Source: Luteimonas terricola
GTDB lineage: Bacteria > Pseudomonadota > Gammaproteobacteria > Xanthomonadales > Xanthomonadaceae
Assembly: GCF_004352845.1 (NCBI RefSeq)
Contig: NZ_SJRX01000011.1
Coordinates: forward strand, 1-46,891
Direction: 5' to 3'
Length of the DNA stretch: 46,891 bases
Each line of letters begins with the position of its first letter. The first letter of the stretch is position 1. Position numbers and translations under genes: made by a program. Positions 39,506 to 46,891 of the stretch are shown here, piece after piece. Below the pieces are notes generated by a model. The model was given only the letters and a program-made list of their open reading frames with translations. It had not been told where the DNA came from and searched no databases.

Positions 39506-39856
39506 CATCAGACATTCCGGATGGACGCGGTCTTCCACGCCCTCGGCGACGCCACCCGCCGCCAGATGCTGCAGGAGCTCGCGTCCGGTGAGCAGACGGT
39601 CGGCAAGCTCGCCGAGCCGTTCGCAATGTCACTGGCCGCCGCCTCCAAGCACGTCAAAGCCCTGGAGAACGCCGGACTGATCCGGCGCGAGGTGCGCGGG
39701 CGGACGCATGTCTGCCGGCTCGAGGCACAGCCGCTCGCCGACGCCCATCGGTGGCTCGCCACGTACGAGCGCTTCTGGAACGGCCGGCTGGATGTCTTGG
39801 AGAGCCTGCTCCGCGAGGGCGACGACACAAAACCCGTCAGAGGAAAACGCGCATGA
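39497..39856 (+). CDS. ArsR-family HTH transcriptional regulator
   Basis: This 119-residue winged-helix repressor contains FHALGDATRRQMLQELASGE, TVGKLAEPFAMSLAAASKHV (recognition helix), KALENAGLIRREVRGRTHVC and FWNGRLDVLESLL. It lacks the metal-binding ELCVCDL motif of arsenic sensors and belongs to the branch that is co-transcribed with SRPBCC proteins. Its start overlaps operator 2, so ATG 39497 was preferred over the upstream TTG. It is coupled to the next gene by ATGA. Confidence 0.93.
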   Translation: MVEHQTFRMDAVFHALGDATRRQMLQELASGEQTVGKLAEPFAMSLAAASKHVKALENAGLIRREVRGRTHVCRLEAQPLADAHRWLATYERFWNGRLDVLESLLREGDDTKPVRGKRA

Positions 39857-40383
39857 ACGATCCGACATCAGCCGGCGGCTACGGCACGCTGACCGACTCC
39901 GCCACGCTGCGCATCGAACGTCTTCTTCCAGGACCTGTCGAGCGCGTGTGGGCGTACCTCACTGATGGCGCGCTGCGCCGCCGCTGGCTGGCGGCAGGCG
40001 ACATGGATGCCGCGGGCGGAACCGTGGAACTGGTCTGGCGCAACGACGAGCTGACCGACCCGCCGGGCGATCGGCCCGAGGGGTTCGGCAGCGAACACAG
40101 GATGCAGAGCCGCATCACGGTGTTCGAAGCGCCGAGCCGGCTCGAGTTCACATGGGGCAGCCACGGATCCGTCCTGTTCGAGCTGACGCCACGCGGCGAC
40201 GAGGTGTTGCTGGTCCTCACCCATAGCCGGATTCCGGATCGCGCGGCGCTGCTGAGCGTCGGGCCCGGCTGGCACGCGCACCTCGACGTGCTGTCGAGCG
40301 TGCTCGGCGGAACCGAGCCGAGCCCGTTCTGGGACGCGATCGCCCGCTTGACGACGGACTACGCGCAGCGCTTTCCCGCCTGA
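39853..40383 (+). CDS. SRPBCC (AHSA1-like) domain protein
   Basis: This 176-residue START/AHSA1-fold protein has LRIERLLPGPVERVWAYLTD, ALRRRWLAAGDMDAAGGTVE, SRITVFEAPSRLEFTWGSHG and SVGPGWHAHLDVLSSVLGGT, the standard pattern for the hydrophobic-ligand-binding family. It is paired with the ArsR regulator as in many proteobacteria. The ligand is unknown. Confidence 0.92.
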   Translation: MNDPTSAGGYGTLTDSATLRIERLLPGPVERVWAYLTDGALRRRWLAAGDMDAAGGTVELVWRNDELTDPPGDRPEGFGSEHRMQSRITVFEAPSRLEFTWGSHGSVLFELTPRGDEVLLVLTHSRIPDRAALLSVGPGWHAHLDVLSSVLGGTEPSPFWDAIARLTTDYAQRFPA

Positions 40384-40414
40384 TCTCATCAGGGAGCCAC
40401 CCTGTAGCAGGCAA

Positions 40415-40448
40415 GGCAACCTCGGGCCGCTCGAAGCGGCGGATTGAT
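40415..40448 (+). repeat. 34-bp direct repeat, copy 2
   Basis: GGCAACCTCGGGCCGC, then TCGAAGCGGCGGATTGAT. It is a non-coding copy of the end of the upstream YdeI-like gene. The remaining intergenic DNA to 40543 shows only a 14-bp palindrome (CACCACGCGTGGTG, 40508-40521). Confidence 0.85.
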
Positions 40449-40543
40449 CGAACCGCGTTCGCTGCAAGCCACGAAGCCTCGACTCGAGCCGCGCTCCTTG
40501 CCGGCGGCACCACGCGTGGTGTCCACCTCCACGAGCCGCGAGC

Positions 40544-41011
40544 TCAGGGGCTGGGGTCGAGCACTATCGACCGCGTCACCGTGAGCTTGTTGGACGTATA
40601 GAGGATGGCGATCTCGGAGAAGATCACCTGCCCCCCGGCGTCCGAGGCGACGAACAGGACCATCTCGTTGCCCTGCTCGCGCAGCACGCCGGGCGAGATC
40701 AGTTCGTGCCAGGACTGTGCGCCGGCCTTGTCGGCGCGGAAGTGGAACTCGGACGAGGCGTTGATGCGCACGGAAAAGCGCGCGCCGGCGGTGTACTGGG
40801 TGCGGAAATACAGCACTGCCGGCAGTCCCGGCACCAGCCCGGGGGCGTCCAGGTCCTGGATGTGGCGGTCGTTGGCGATGTGCTGGCCGTCGGGGATCAG
40901 GAAGCCGGAATCCGAACCGGGTACGACAAGGAAGCGCGCGACGCTGGGTTCCTCGTACGTCGGCAGCCCCGGCCGCGGGTTGGCGGGACTGCGGGGAAGG
41001 ACGGTGGACAT
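40544..41011 (-). CDS. Hypothetical protein, likely all-beta
   Basis: This 155-residue protein starts MSTVLPRSPANPRPGLPTYE; a longer frame upstream is spurious. Repeated strand-like segments (ARFLVVPGSDSGFLIPDGQH, PAVLYFRTQYTAGARFSVRI, NEMVLFVASDAGGQVIFSEI) suggest a jelly-roll or carbohydrate-binding-like domain without a signal peptide. I do not recognise a named family. Confidence 0.65.
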   Translation of the reverse strand: MSTVLPRSPANPRPGLPTYEEPSVARFLVVPGSDSGFLIPDGQHIANDRHIQDLDAPGLVPGLPAVLYFRTQYTAGARFSVRINASSEFHFRADKAGAQSWHELISPGVLREQGNEMVLFVASDAGGQVIFSEIAILYTSNKLTVTRSIVLDPSP

Positions 41012-41144
41012 GGGGGTGCTCCTGCAAAGTGGGCGGGCACCAGAAAGCGGTCGCGGTGCGCCGGTTCGACCCCTGTGGAATGGACAACGCATGCCCCGCA
41101 GCGCCGCGGCCATGTGCTCGACGGGAGCCGGGAGCAATCCTTGA

Positions 41145-41822
41145 CTATGGCGCGCTGTAAGCCACCCATCCCCTGAACGTAAACGCCGCGTAGAACAGCT
41201 CCACCCGTTCGAAGCCCGCCTCCCGCAGCAGCGCCACATCGGCATCGGGCGAGAGCACCGGGAGCTTGGCACCGATGCCTTCGATCGCCGCTTTGGCATT
41301 TATATGCGGGACGCCCGACGCCATGGCGAAGGCGGCGTAGCGCGTCAACCAGCGCAGCTTGTCTTCGTCGGATTGATCGAAGCTGTGGTGCGCCACGATC
41401 AGGGGGGCGCCTGGCTTCAACCGGCGCCGGAGTTCGCCCAGCGTGTGCCGGCGCTCATCCATCGTCAGGAAGTGCAGGGTCAGGAGACACGACGCACCGT
41501 CGAATGCCGTCTCGGGTGCGGCGTCGATGGTCCCTTCGATGAGATCTGCGCGCCGGGCAAGCGGGCCCAGGGCATCCGCGGCCAGCTTGAGCATCTGTGG
41601 GGACGGATCGACGCCTGCAAAGCGCCATCCAGGGTGGGCTTCGGCAAAGGCTTTCAGCTCCATGCCACCGCCGGCGCCGAGCACGAGCACTCGGCCATCT
41701 GCCGGCACCACCTCCGCCAACAGAAGCCCGGCCATGCGGTGCAGTGCAGACAGGCCCGGGACCAGCCGGGCCGCATTGGTCTGGTAGTGGGCGACAGCGT
41801 CGGCGTCGGAGAAAGACGTCAT
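41145..41822 (-). CDS. Class I SAM-dependent methyltransferase
   Basis: This 225-residue methyltransferase has motif I VLVLGAGGGMELKAFAEAHP, motif II WRFAGVDPSPQMLKLAADAL, DLIEGTIDA, and FDGASCLLTLHFLTMDERRH. It resembles the UbiE/CmoA-type small-molecule group. It diverges from the Rrf2 regulator across a 51-bp gap that contains an inverted repeat, so it may belong to that regulon. Substrate unknown. Confidence 0.88.
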   Translation of the reverse strand: MTSFSDADAVAHYQTNAARLVPGLSALHRMAGLLLAEVVPADGRVLVLGAGGGMELKAFAEAHPGWRFAGVDPSPQMLKLAADALGPLARRADLIEGTIDAAPETAFDGASCLLTLHFLTMDERRHTLGELRRRLKPGAPLIVAHHSFDQSDEDKLRWLTRYAAFAMASGVPHINAKAAIEGIGAKLPVLSPDADVALLREAGFERVELFYAAFTFRGWVAYSAP

Positions 41823-41855
41823 GGCGGAGCACCTGCGTTGCAATCGGATCCCATG

Positions 41856-41874
41856 TGTAACATCATTAGTTACA
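41856..41874. promoter_or_regulatory. Operator-like inverted repeat between the methyltransferase and rrf2 genes
   Basis: TGTAAC-N7-GTTACA, perfect 6-bp arms, ends on the A of the rrf2 ATG. A dimeric Rrf2 protein bound here would block its own translation start region and could cover the divergent promoter. Confidence 0.6.
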
Positions 41875-42320
41875 TGAAAACAGACAGCCGCCTGTCCGGC
41901 GTACTCCATGCGCTGCTGCACATGGCAGAGCACCCGGGGCCGATGACCTCCGACGCATTGGCGCGTTGTCTCGGCACCCATCCGGTGGTGGTGAGACGCA
42001 CCATGGGGCTGTTGCGCAAGGCAGGTCTGGTCGGCGCCGATCGCGGCCATGCGGGGGGATGGCGAATCAAGGCCGACCTGCATGCCGTCACCCTGCGCGA
42101 CCTGCACGAGGCGCTTGGCGAGCCTGCGCTCTTTGCCGTGGGCAATCGCAGCGAGCGTCCCAGCTGTCTGGTCGAACAGGCGGTCAATGCGGCGCTCGAC
42201 CAGGCGTTCGACGAAGCCGAGGCGCTGCTGATGGAACGCTTTGCAGCCGTCTCGCTGGCCCAGCTGGCCGAGGACTTCGCACGCAGGCATCAGGCACATC
42301 GAAACGGAGCAACCGGATGA
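41874..42320 (+). CDS. Rrf2-family transcriptional regulator
   Basis: This 148-residue regulator has a winged helix MTSDALARCLGTHPVVVRRT, LRKAGLVGADRGHAGGWRIK and VTLRDLHEALGEPALFAVGN, classic for Rrf2 proteins. It has one Cys (RPSCLVEQ) rather than the three of iron-sulfur members such as IscR or NsrR, so it may sense by a single thiol. The ATG at 41874 is preferred over 41853. The stop overlaps the next ATG by 4 bp. Confidence 0.9.
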   Translation: MKTDSRLSGVLHALLHMAEHPGPMTSDALARCLGTHPVVVRRTMGLLRKAGLVGADRGHAGGWRIKADLHAVTLRDLHEALGEPALFAVGNRSERPSCLVEQAVNAALDQAFDEAEALLMERFAAVSLAQLAEDFARRHQAHRNGATG

Positions 42321-43213
42321 AGTACGACGTGGCCGTGGTGGGCGGCAGCTATGCAGGCATGGCGGCAGCCCTGCAGCTGCTCAGGGCGCGCCGGACCGTC
42401 TTGATCGTTGATGCCGGCAAGCGCAGGAATCGTGCGGCGACCCAGGCCCACGGCTTCCTCGGACAGGATGGCACCGACCCGGGGGAGATTGCCCGGGTGG
42501 CAAGAGCGCAGCTGGAGCGCTACGCCACGCTGACCTGGGTCGAGGGCCGCGTGGTGTCTGCAGGCGGCACCAAGGACGATTTCACGATCGCCAGCGAAGA
42601 CGGCCACGAATACCGGGCCCGACGCCTGCTGTTGGCGACCGGCGTATCGGACGAGCTCCCTCAAGTCCAGGGCTTGGCGGAACGCTGGGGAACCAGCGTC
42701 TTCCACTGTCCCTACTGTCATGGGTACGAACTCGACAGTGGCGCCATCGGCGTGATCGCCTCCGGACCCAACTCGGTCCATCAGGCGCGGCTCTTGCCGG
42801 AGTGGGGCCAGGTGACATTGTTGACCAATGGCTTGCTCGACCTGGATCCAAACGTGCGGCAGGAGCTGCTGGAGCGTGGTGTGGCCATCGAACCCACTCC
42901 GATTGCCGGCATCGAGGGACATGCGGACGTGGTGCTGACGGATGGCCGGACATTGGTCTTCAGCGGGCTGTTCACGGCGCCGCGCAATGCACCGTCCTCT
43001 CCAGTCGCGGAGCAGGTGGGGTGCGAGCTCATGGAGACCCCGATGGGCACCCAGGTCAGCACCAACGAGGCCAGGCAGACCAGCGTCGCCGGCGTGTATG
43101 CCTGCGGTGACGTGGCACGGGTCCCGCATTCGATTTCGCTGGCGGTGGGCGACGGTGCATGGGCCGGCGCGCAGCTCCACCAGTCCCTCGTATTCCCGGC
43201 CGCACAGGCCTGA
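42317..43213 (+). CDS. Thioredoxin-reductase-like NAD(P)/FAD oxidoreductase
   Basis: This 298-residue flavoprotein has FAD-binding YDVAVVGGSYAGMAAALQLL, ARRLLLATGVSDELP, redox-active Cys pair HCPYCHGYE (about residue 135), an NAD(P) domain around GVIASGPNSVHQARLLPEW, and VYACGDVARVPHSISLAVGD at the C-terminus. It belongs to the small TrxB-like group often controlled by the adjacent Rrf2 regulator. The electron acceptor is unknown. Confidence 0.92.
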   Translation: MKYDVAVVGGSYAGMAAALQLLRARRTVLIVDAGKRRNRAATQAHGFLGQDGTDPGEIARVARAQLERYATLTWVEGRVVSAGGTKDDFTIASEDGHEYRARRLLLATGVSDELPQVQGLAERWGTSVFHCPYCHGYELDSGAIGVIASGPNSVHQARLLPEWGQVTLLTNGLLDLDPNVRQELLERGVAIEPTPIAGIEGHADVVLTDGRTLVFSGLFTAPRNAPSSPVAEQVGCELMETPMGTQVSTNEARQTSVAGVYACGDVARVPHSISLAVGDGAWAGAQLHQSLVFPAAQA

Positions 43214-43355
43214 TCGGCGAAGCCGGATTCCGCCGTCGCGCAGCTCGCGACGCTGCGCATCGCGCGCCACCCGCATCGCCCTGCTGCGCTGGCAGATCTT
43301 CAACCTGTTGATCTGCAATGGCGCCGTCAGCGGTGGAGGTGCCGATCGGCATGTT

Positions 43356-44177
43356 TCACCGATACGGCCCCGGCCCCTTCCACACCAGGTCGCCCCGCCG
43401 ATAGACGCGCTCCATGTTGATGACCTCGCGCGCGTCGCCGATGTCGGCCATTTCGGGAGCGTCGGGCTCGACCAGGCGGCAGGGGCCGGATTCGCGCCTG
43501 AGCGCGGTCTCCAGCGGGCAGACCATGTACTGCCGGGCGCCCGGCAGGGGCAGGAAGATCTCCGTCATGCCTTCGTCGCGCCAGGCGCGGATCCGCTCTT
43601 CGCTGCGCAGGTCGTAGATGACCTGGAAGCCGCCGACCTCCATGTTGGGTTCGGCGGCAGAGGCGTTGTACCTGCGGCCGCGATAGGCGGCGGGGCTGGG
43701 TGCGGGGCCCGCGTTCACGGGCGCGTGGTCTTCCGCGAGCATTCCGGGGGGCTGGCCCCAGGCATGCTGCTGGCGCCGGGGCGCGGGGCGGGCGCTTGCG
43801 GGGGGCGGCGTTGCGGCGTCCTGCGGCTCGTCGTCCGCGTCGGGGGGCAGGGGATCCTCGGCCTGCTCGACCTGGACCACCTGGAGGCGTGACGCGGATG
43901 GGGGCTGGTCGGCGTCGGGACGGGGCGGCACGCGCTCGCGCGGTGGCGTCGGGAACTCCGGTGGCGACGGGATGGCGTGCGTCACGTCGATGAACTCGAC
44001 TTCCATCCGGCTGCCGCCGGCGGCGCCATCAGGGTTCGACATCGTGATCGGAGTCGACGACAGCAGAAGCAGCACGAACAGCAGGTGCAGCAGCGCGCTC
44101 GAGAGCGCGGCGATCCAGGGATGCAGGCGGTCGAACCGGGGTGCTCGATGCGTGGCTGGACGCCGCGGCGTCACCAC
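43356..44177 (-). CDS. TonB-like proline-rich envelope protein, unknown function
   Basis: This 273-residue protein has one N-terminal transmembrane helix (WIAALSSALLHLLFVLLLLS) after a basic stretch, a periplasmic Pro/Glu/Ala-rich region of about 110 residues like TonB or TolA linkers, and a globular C-terminus (GGFQVIYDLRSEERIRAWRD, FLPLPGARQYMVCPLETALR, GPCRLVEPDAPEMADIGDAR). Two Cys could pair in the periplasm. The topology is clear; the function is not. It follows the DUF3597 gene by 20 bp and is probably co-transcribed. Confidence 0.7.
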   Translation of the reverse strand: MVTPRRPATHRAPRFDRLHPWIAALSSALLHLLFVLLLLSSTPITMSNPDGAAGGSRMEVEFIDVTHAIPSPPEFPTPPRERVPPRPDADQPPSASRLQVVQVEQAEDPLPPDADDEPQDAATPPPASARPAPRRQQHAWGQPPGMLAEDHAPVNAGPAPSPAAYRGRRYNASAAEPNMEVGGFQVIYDLRSEERIRAWRDEGMTEIFLPLPGARQYMVCPLETALRRESGPCRLVEPDAPEMADIGDAREVINMERVYRRGDLVWKGPGPYR

Positions 44178-44197
44178 CGCGGCGGCGCGGCGCAGCT

Positions 44198-44623
44198 TCA
44201 GTCCTTCAGGTCGTCGGGTACCTTGCCGCCGTTCTCGGCAAGCTTGCGCATCACCGCCTTGTGCAGGGCGATGTTCTGCTCGGCGCTGCCGTGGGCGCCG
44301 GCATTCACGTCGAGCTCGGCGGCCAGCTCCTTGCGGGCATCGAGGCTGGATTCGAGGTCGAGCAGCTTCAGCAGGTCGACGATGGAGTGGCGCCAGTCGC
44401 TCTTGCCACCTTTCTCTTCGGCCATGGCGGTCAGCACGGCTTCGACGTCGACGGGCTCCGGGATCGGCGCCGGCGTCAGCGCGGGAGGCGCCACGTCAGG
44501 GTCGTTCTCGCTGCCATCGAAGATGACGGGCGCGGGCGTGGCGGTGGCTGCCGGGGCAGGCGTCGGTGCGGATGCGGTCTTGCGACCGAAAATGCGATCG
44601 CTGATCTTCGAGAACAGGCCCAT
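44198..44623 (-). CDS. DUF3597-domain protein
   Basis: This 141-residue protein starts MGLFSKISDRIFGRK, has a Pro/Ala linker, and ends with the DUF3597 domain: DVEAVLTAMAEEKGGKSDWR, SIVDLLKLLDLESSLDARKE and LDVNAGAHGSAEQNIALHKA. It is predicted cytoplasmic. The family is linked by sequence to LysM/BON-type YgaU relatives, but its role is not established. Confidence 0.88.
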   Translation of the reverse strand: MGLFSKISDRIFGRKTASAPTPAPAATATPAPVIFDGSENDPDVAPPALTPAPIPEPVDVEAVLTAMAEEKGGKSDWRHSIVDLLKLLDLESSLDARKELAAELDVNAGAHGSAEQNIALHKAVMRKLAENGGKVPDDLKD

Positions 44624-44697
44624 GGGTCACTCCGGGGGATGTGAGCTGCGATTCTGCAGCTTCGAGGGTGAAATTGCATGACCGGCGGCGAACCGGG

Positions 44698-44719
44698 GCC
44701 CCGGCATGTGCCGGGGCCG
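44698..44719 (-). terminator. Stem-loop downstream of htpG, possible terminator
   Basis: GGCCCCGGC-ATGT-GCCGGGGCC, a perfect 9-bp GC-rich stem just after the htpG stop codon. There is no U tract on the minus strand, so termination efficiency is doubtful. Confidence 0.4.
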
Positions 44720-44722
44720 GGA

Positions 44723-46648
44723 TCACCCGACCAGCAGGCGGTTCATGCGCTGCACGAAGCCCGCCGGATCCGGCAGCGGTGCGCCCGCGGCCAGCTCGGC
44801 CTGCTCCAGCAGCAGGGTTGCCAGGTCGGTCGCGCGGGCGTCGTCGGCTTCGCCCTGCAGCTTGCGGACCAGCGCGTGCTGCGGGTTGATCTCGAGCGTC
44901 GGCTTCTGCTCGGGCACCTCCTGGCCGGCTTCGCGCAGCAGGTGCGCGAGGTGCGGCGCCATCTCCCACTCAGACATCGCAAGGCACGAGGGCGAGTCGG
45001 TCAGGCGCGCGGAGACGCGCACGTCCTCGACGCGTTCGCCCAGCAGGGCCTTGATGCGCTCCAGCAGCGGTGCCGCGGCGCCGGTGGCGTCCTCGAGCTT
45101 CTGCTTCTCGGCCTCGTCCAGCGGGAGCTCGCCCTTGGCCACGTGCTTCAGCGGCGTGTCGGCGTACTCGCGGAACTGGCCCAGCATCCACTCGTCGATG
45201 CGGTCGGACATCAGCAGCACTTCGATGTCCTTGGCACGGAAGGCTTCGAGCTGCGGGCTGCCGGCCGCGGCGCGGTAGCCGTCGGCGGTGACGTACCAGA
45301 TGGCGTCCTGGCCGGGCTGCATGCGGCCGACGTAGTCGTCCAGCGACACGGTCTGCTTCTCGCCCTCGCCCTTGGTGGACGCGAAGCGCAGCAGCTTCGC
45401 GATGCGTTCGCGGTTGCCCACGTCCTCGACGATGCCTTCCTTCAGCGTGTTGCCGAAGGCCCTGAGGAAGGTGGCGAACTTCCCGGGCTCGTCGCGCGAG
45501 AGCTTCTCGATCAGGTCGAGCACGCGCTTCACGCAGGCGCCCTTGATGCGCTCGAGCTGGCGGTTGTGCTGCAGGATCTCGCGGCTGACGTTGAGCGGAA
45601 GGTCGTCGGCATCGACCACGCCGCGCACGAAGCGCAGGTAGTTCGGCAGCAGCTCTTCGGCGGCGTCCATGATGAAGACGCGCTTGATGTAGAGCTTCAG
45701 GCCCTTGCGCTCGTCGCGGCCGCCCATCATCAGGTCGAACGGCGGCTGCGCCGGCAGGTACAGCAGGGTGGTGAAGCTCTGGCTGCCTTCGACGCGGTTG
45801 TGGGTCCAGGCGGCGGCGTCGTTGAAGTCGTGGCCGAGCGCCTTGTAGAAGTTCTGGTACTCCTCGTCGCTGATGTCCGACTTCGGGCGGGTCCACAGCG
45901 CGGAGGCGTCGTTGACCGCCTCCCACTCGGGTGCGGCGTCCGCCCTGGCCGCGCCGTCGTCGCCATCGCTCCCGTTGTCCGCGTCCGAATCCTCATCGCC
46001 CGCCGCCGCGTCCTTCGGCATCCGGATCGGGAAGGCGACGTGGTCGGAGTACTTGTGGATCAGCGAGCGCAGGCGCCAGGGCTCGAGGAACTCGTCCTCG
46101 TCGGCCTTCAGGTGCAGCACCACGGTGGTGCCGCGCTCGGGCAGTTCGACGTTTTCCAGCGTGTACTCGCCACGCCCGTCGCTCTCCCACTTCACGCCGG
46201 CTTCCGGCGCGGCGCCGGTGCGGCGGGTCAGCACGGTCACGCGATCGGCGACCACGAAGGCGGAGTAGAAGCCCACGCCGAACTGCCCGATCAGCCGCGC
46301 GTCGGCCTTCTGCTCGCTGCCCATGGCCTCGAGGAAGCGGCGGGTGCCGGAGCTGGCGATGCTGCCGATGTTGGCTACCACCTCGTCGCGGTCCATGCCG
46401 ATGCCGGTGTCGCGGAGGGTGATGGTGCGCGCGGCCTTGTCCCAGCTGACGTCGATCCGCAGCTCGGCGTCGCCGGCCAGCAGGTCGGGCTGGGCGATGG
46501 ACTCGAAGCGCAGCTTGTCGCAGGCGTCGGAGGCGTTGGAGATCAGCTCGCGCAGGAAGATCTCCTTGTGCGAGTACAGCGAATGCGTCACCAGGTGCAG
46601 GACCTGGGCGACTTCGGCTTCGAATTTGCGGGTTTCGGCGGTGGTCAT
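44723..46648 (-). CDS. htpG: HtpG, Hsp90-family chaperone
   Basis: This 641-residue Hsp90 has an N-terminal GHKL ATPase domain with FLRELISNASDACDKLRFES, ITLRDTGIGMDRDEVVANIG (ATP lid) and IGQFGVGFYSAFVVADRVTV. The middle domain has LYLPAQPPFDLMMGGRDERK and KLYIKRVFIMDAAEELLPNY, then FVRGVVDADDLPLNVSREIL. The C-terminal dimerisation domain ends with a conserved stretch (NPQHALVRKLQGEADDARAT). An acidic Asp/Ser/Gly insert (about residues 210-240) lies between the domains. A sigma-32 promoter is visible upstream. Confidence 0.97.
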   Translation of the reverse strand: MTTAETRKFEAEVAQVLHLVTHSLYSHKEIFLRELISNASDACDKLRFESIAQPDLLAGDAELRIDVSWDKAARTITLRDTGIGMDRDEVVANIGSIASSGTRRFLEAMGSEQKADARLIGQFGVGFYSAFVVADRVTVLTRRTGAAPEAGVKWESDGRGEYTLENVELPERGTTVVLHLKADEDEFLEPWRLRSLIHKYSDHVAFPIRMPKDAAAGDEDSDADNGSDGDDGAARADAAPEWEAVNDASALWTRPKSDISDEEYQNFYKALGHDFNDAAAWTHNRVEGSQSFTTLLYLPAQPPFDLMMGGRDERKGLKLYIKRVFIMDAAEELLPNYLRFVRGVVDADDLPLNVSREILQHNRQLERIKGACVKRVLDLIEKLSRDEPGKFATFLRAFGNTLKEGIVEDVGNRERIAKLLRFASTKGEGEKQTVSLDDYVGRMQPGQDAIWYVTADGYRAAAGSPQLEAFRAKDIEVLLMSDRIDEWMLGQFREYADTPLKHVAKGELPLDEAEKQKLEDATGAAAPLLERIKALLGERVEDVRVSARLTDSPSCLAMSEWEMAPHLAHLLREAGQEVPEQKPTLEINPQHALVRKLQGEADDARATDLATLLLEQAELAAGAPLPDPAGFVQRMNRLLVG

Positions 46649-46681
46649 CGGGTCTCAAGAACATGGTCAGAGAGCCCTTCG

Positions 46682-46709
46682 ATATGCGAGCGGCGGTGGC
46701 GATTTCAAG
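46682..46709 (-). promoter_or_regulatory. Sigma-32 (heat-shock) promoter of htpG
   Basis: On the minus strand CTTGAAA (46709-46703), a 13-bp spacer, and TCGCATAT (46689-46682) match the RpoH consensus CTTGAAA-N13/14-CCCCATNT at all seven -35 bases and six of eight -10 positions. It lies about 35 bp upstream of the htpG ATG. Confidence 0.85.
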
Positions 46710-46848
46710 CGCCGCGGGCCGAAAACAGGTTCTTCTCCCAAGTCCGTGGAAATGGGTTCGACGGGGAGTGTCTGCTTCTTTCGCTACGCCTTGTCGTGAC
46801 CTGGAGGGCCCCGCCGCGGCCGGGAGGCCTTCGCGGCTCATGTCCCCC

Positions 46849-46872
46849 GGCATCCGCCTGGCGGCGGATGCC
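46849..46872. repeat. 10-bp perfect inverted repeat near the right edge
   Basis: GGCATCCGCC-TGGC-GGCGGATGCC, followed by a pyrimidine-rich stretch (TCCTCCTTTACTT). It may be a terminator for a gene beyond the window or a dispersed repeat. The rest of 46710-46891 shows no gene. Confidence 0.5.
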
Positions 46873-46891
46873 TCCTCCTTTACTTCCCCGC

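Noticed and set aside
40508..40521. CACCACGCGTGGTG palindrome as a regulatory site
   Set aside because: It lies downstream of two convergent genes with no promoter nearby, and short palindromes are common in GC-rich DNA.
43214..43355. A small gene or terminator between the flavoprotein and TonB-like genes
   Set aside because: A weak GCAGATC/GATCTGC repeat is present without a U tract, and the short frames have no family resemblance.
1..46891. tRNA, rRNA or CRISPR arrays
   Set aside because: No cloverleaf-like CCA-ended segment, rRNA motif or regularly spaced direct repeats with unique spacers were seen. The attC sites and the mla repeat unit are the only repeated families.

Overview
The window is GC-rich chromosomal DNA from a gammaproteobacterium, most likely a member of the Xanthomonadaceae (Lysobacter/Luteimonas/Stenotrophomonas-like). 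The reasons are the very high GC of the core genes, the six-gene mlaFEDCBA order, the recC-recB-recD operon, and integron attC sites of the type seen in Xanthomonas and Stenotrophomonas. The genus is inference. No tRNA, rRNA or CRISPR array was found.

Positions 1-4566 are the distal part of an integron cassette array read left to right. Its integrase would lie left of the window. An incomplete IS110-family element occupies the left edge. The cassettes then carry a CrcB/Fluc fluoride channel, a small membrane protein (its attC separated from it by an IS30-family element), a Phd/ParE-type toxin-antitoxin pair, a cupin protein, a GNAT acetyltransferase, and a decayed Tat-signal/quinol-monooxygenase remnant that fuses into half an attC. 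Genes are separated by attC sites that start GCCTAAC or GGCTGAC and end near GTTAGGC.

Positions 4565-18192 are ordinary chromosome. They hold an epimerase and a Gfo/Idh oxidoreductase (overlapping pair), a run of three hydrolases (M28 lipoprotein peptidase, class C beta-lactamase-fold hydrolase, rhomboid protease), RlmI, a DUF488 protein, RmuC, and the Mla phospholipid-transport operon (mlaFEDCBA, minus strand). The Mla operon has an inverted-repeat element between mlaE and mlaD.

Positions 18394-34608 begin with recC-recB-recD, coupled by ATGA overlaps. Immediately downstream is a lower-GC accessory block that looks like a defense island. It holds a class 2 OLD nuclease plus UvrD-like helicase (Gabija-like pair, but larger than canonical GajAB), an unrecognised multi-pass membrane protein, and a DUF4062 protein coupled to an unrecognised 168-residue protein behind a promoter with a perfect inverted repeat. 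These last three genes are the best candidates for an undescribed system.

Positions 34764-46891 are a patchwork. They contain gene relics (C-terminal flavin monooxygenase, Dcp/M3 peptidase), a VIT/vWA-like/TPR/DUF2135 secreted protein with a clear terminator, and a DUF1905/YdeI protein. An ArsR-SRPBCC operon follows, with two operators 40 bp apart, bracketed by a 34-bp duplication. A methyltransferase diverges from an Rrf2 regulator plus thioredoxin-reductase-like flavoprotein. The window ends with a TonB-like proline-rich protein, a DUF3597 protein, and htpG with a recognisable sigma-32 promoter.

Two patterns cross regions. Several genes have a TANNNT hexamer exactly 6 nt before the ATG, suggesting leaderless mRNAs. 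Several conserved proteins (RecC, RecB, MlaA, HtpG, the serine hydrolase) carry acidic Gly/Ser/Asp/Ala-rich inserts.
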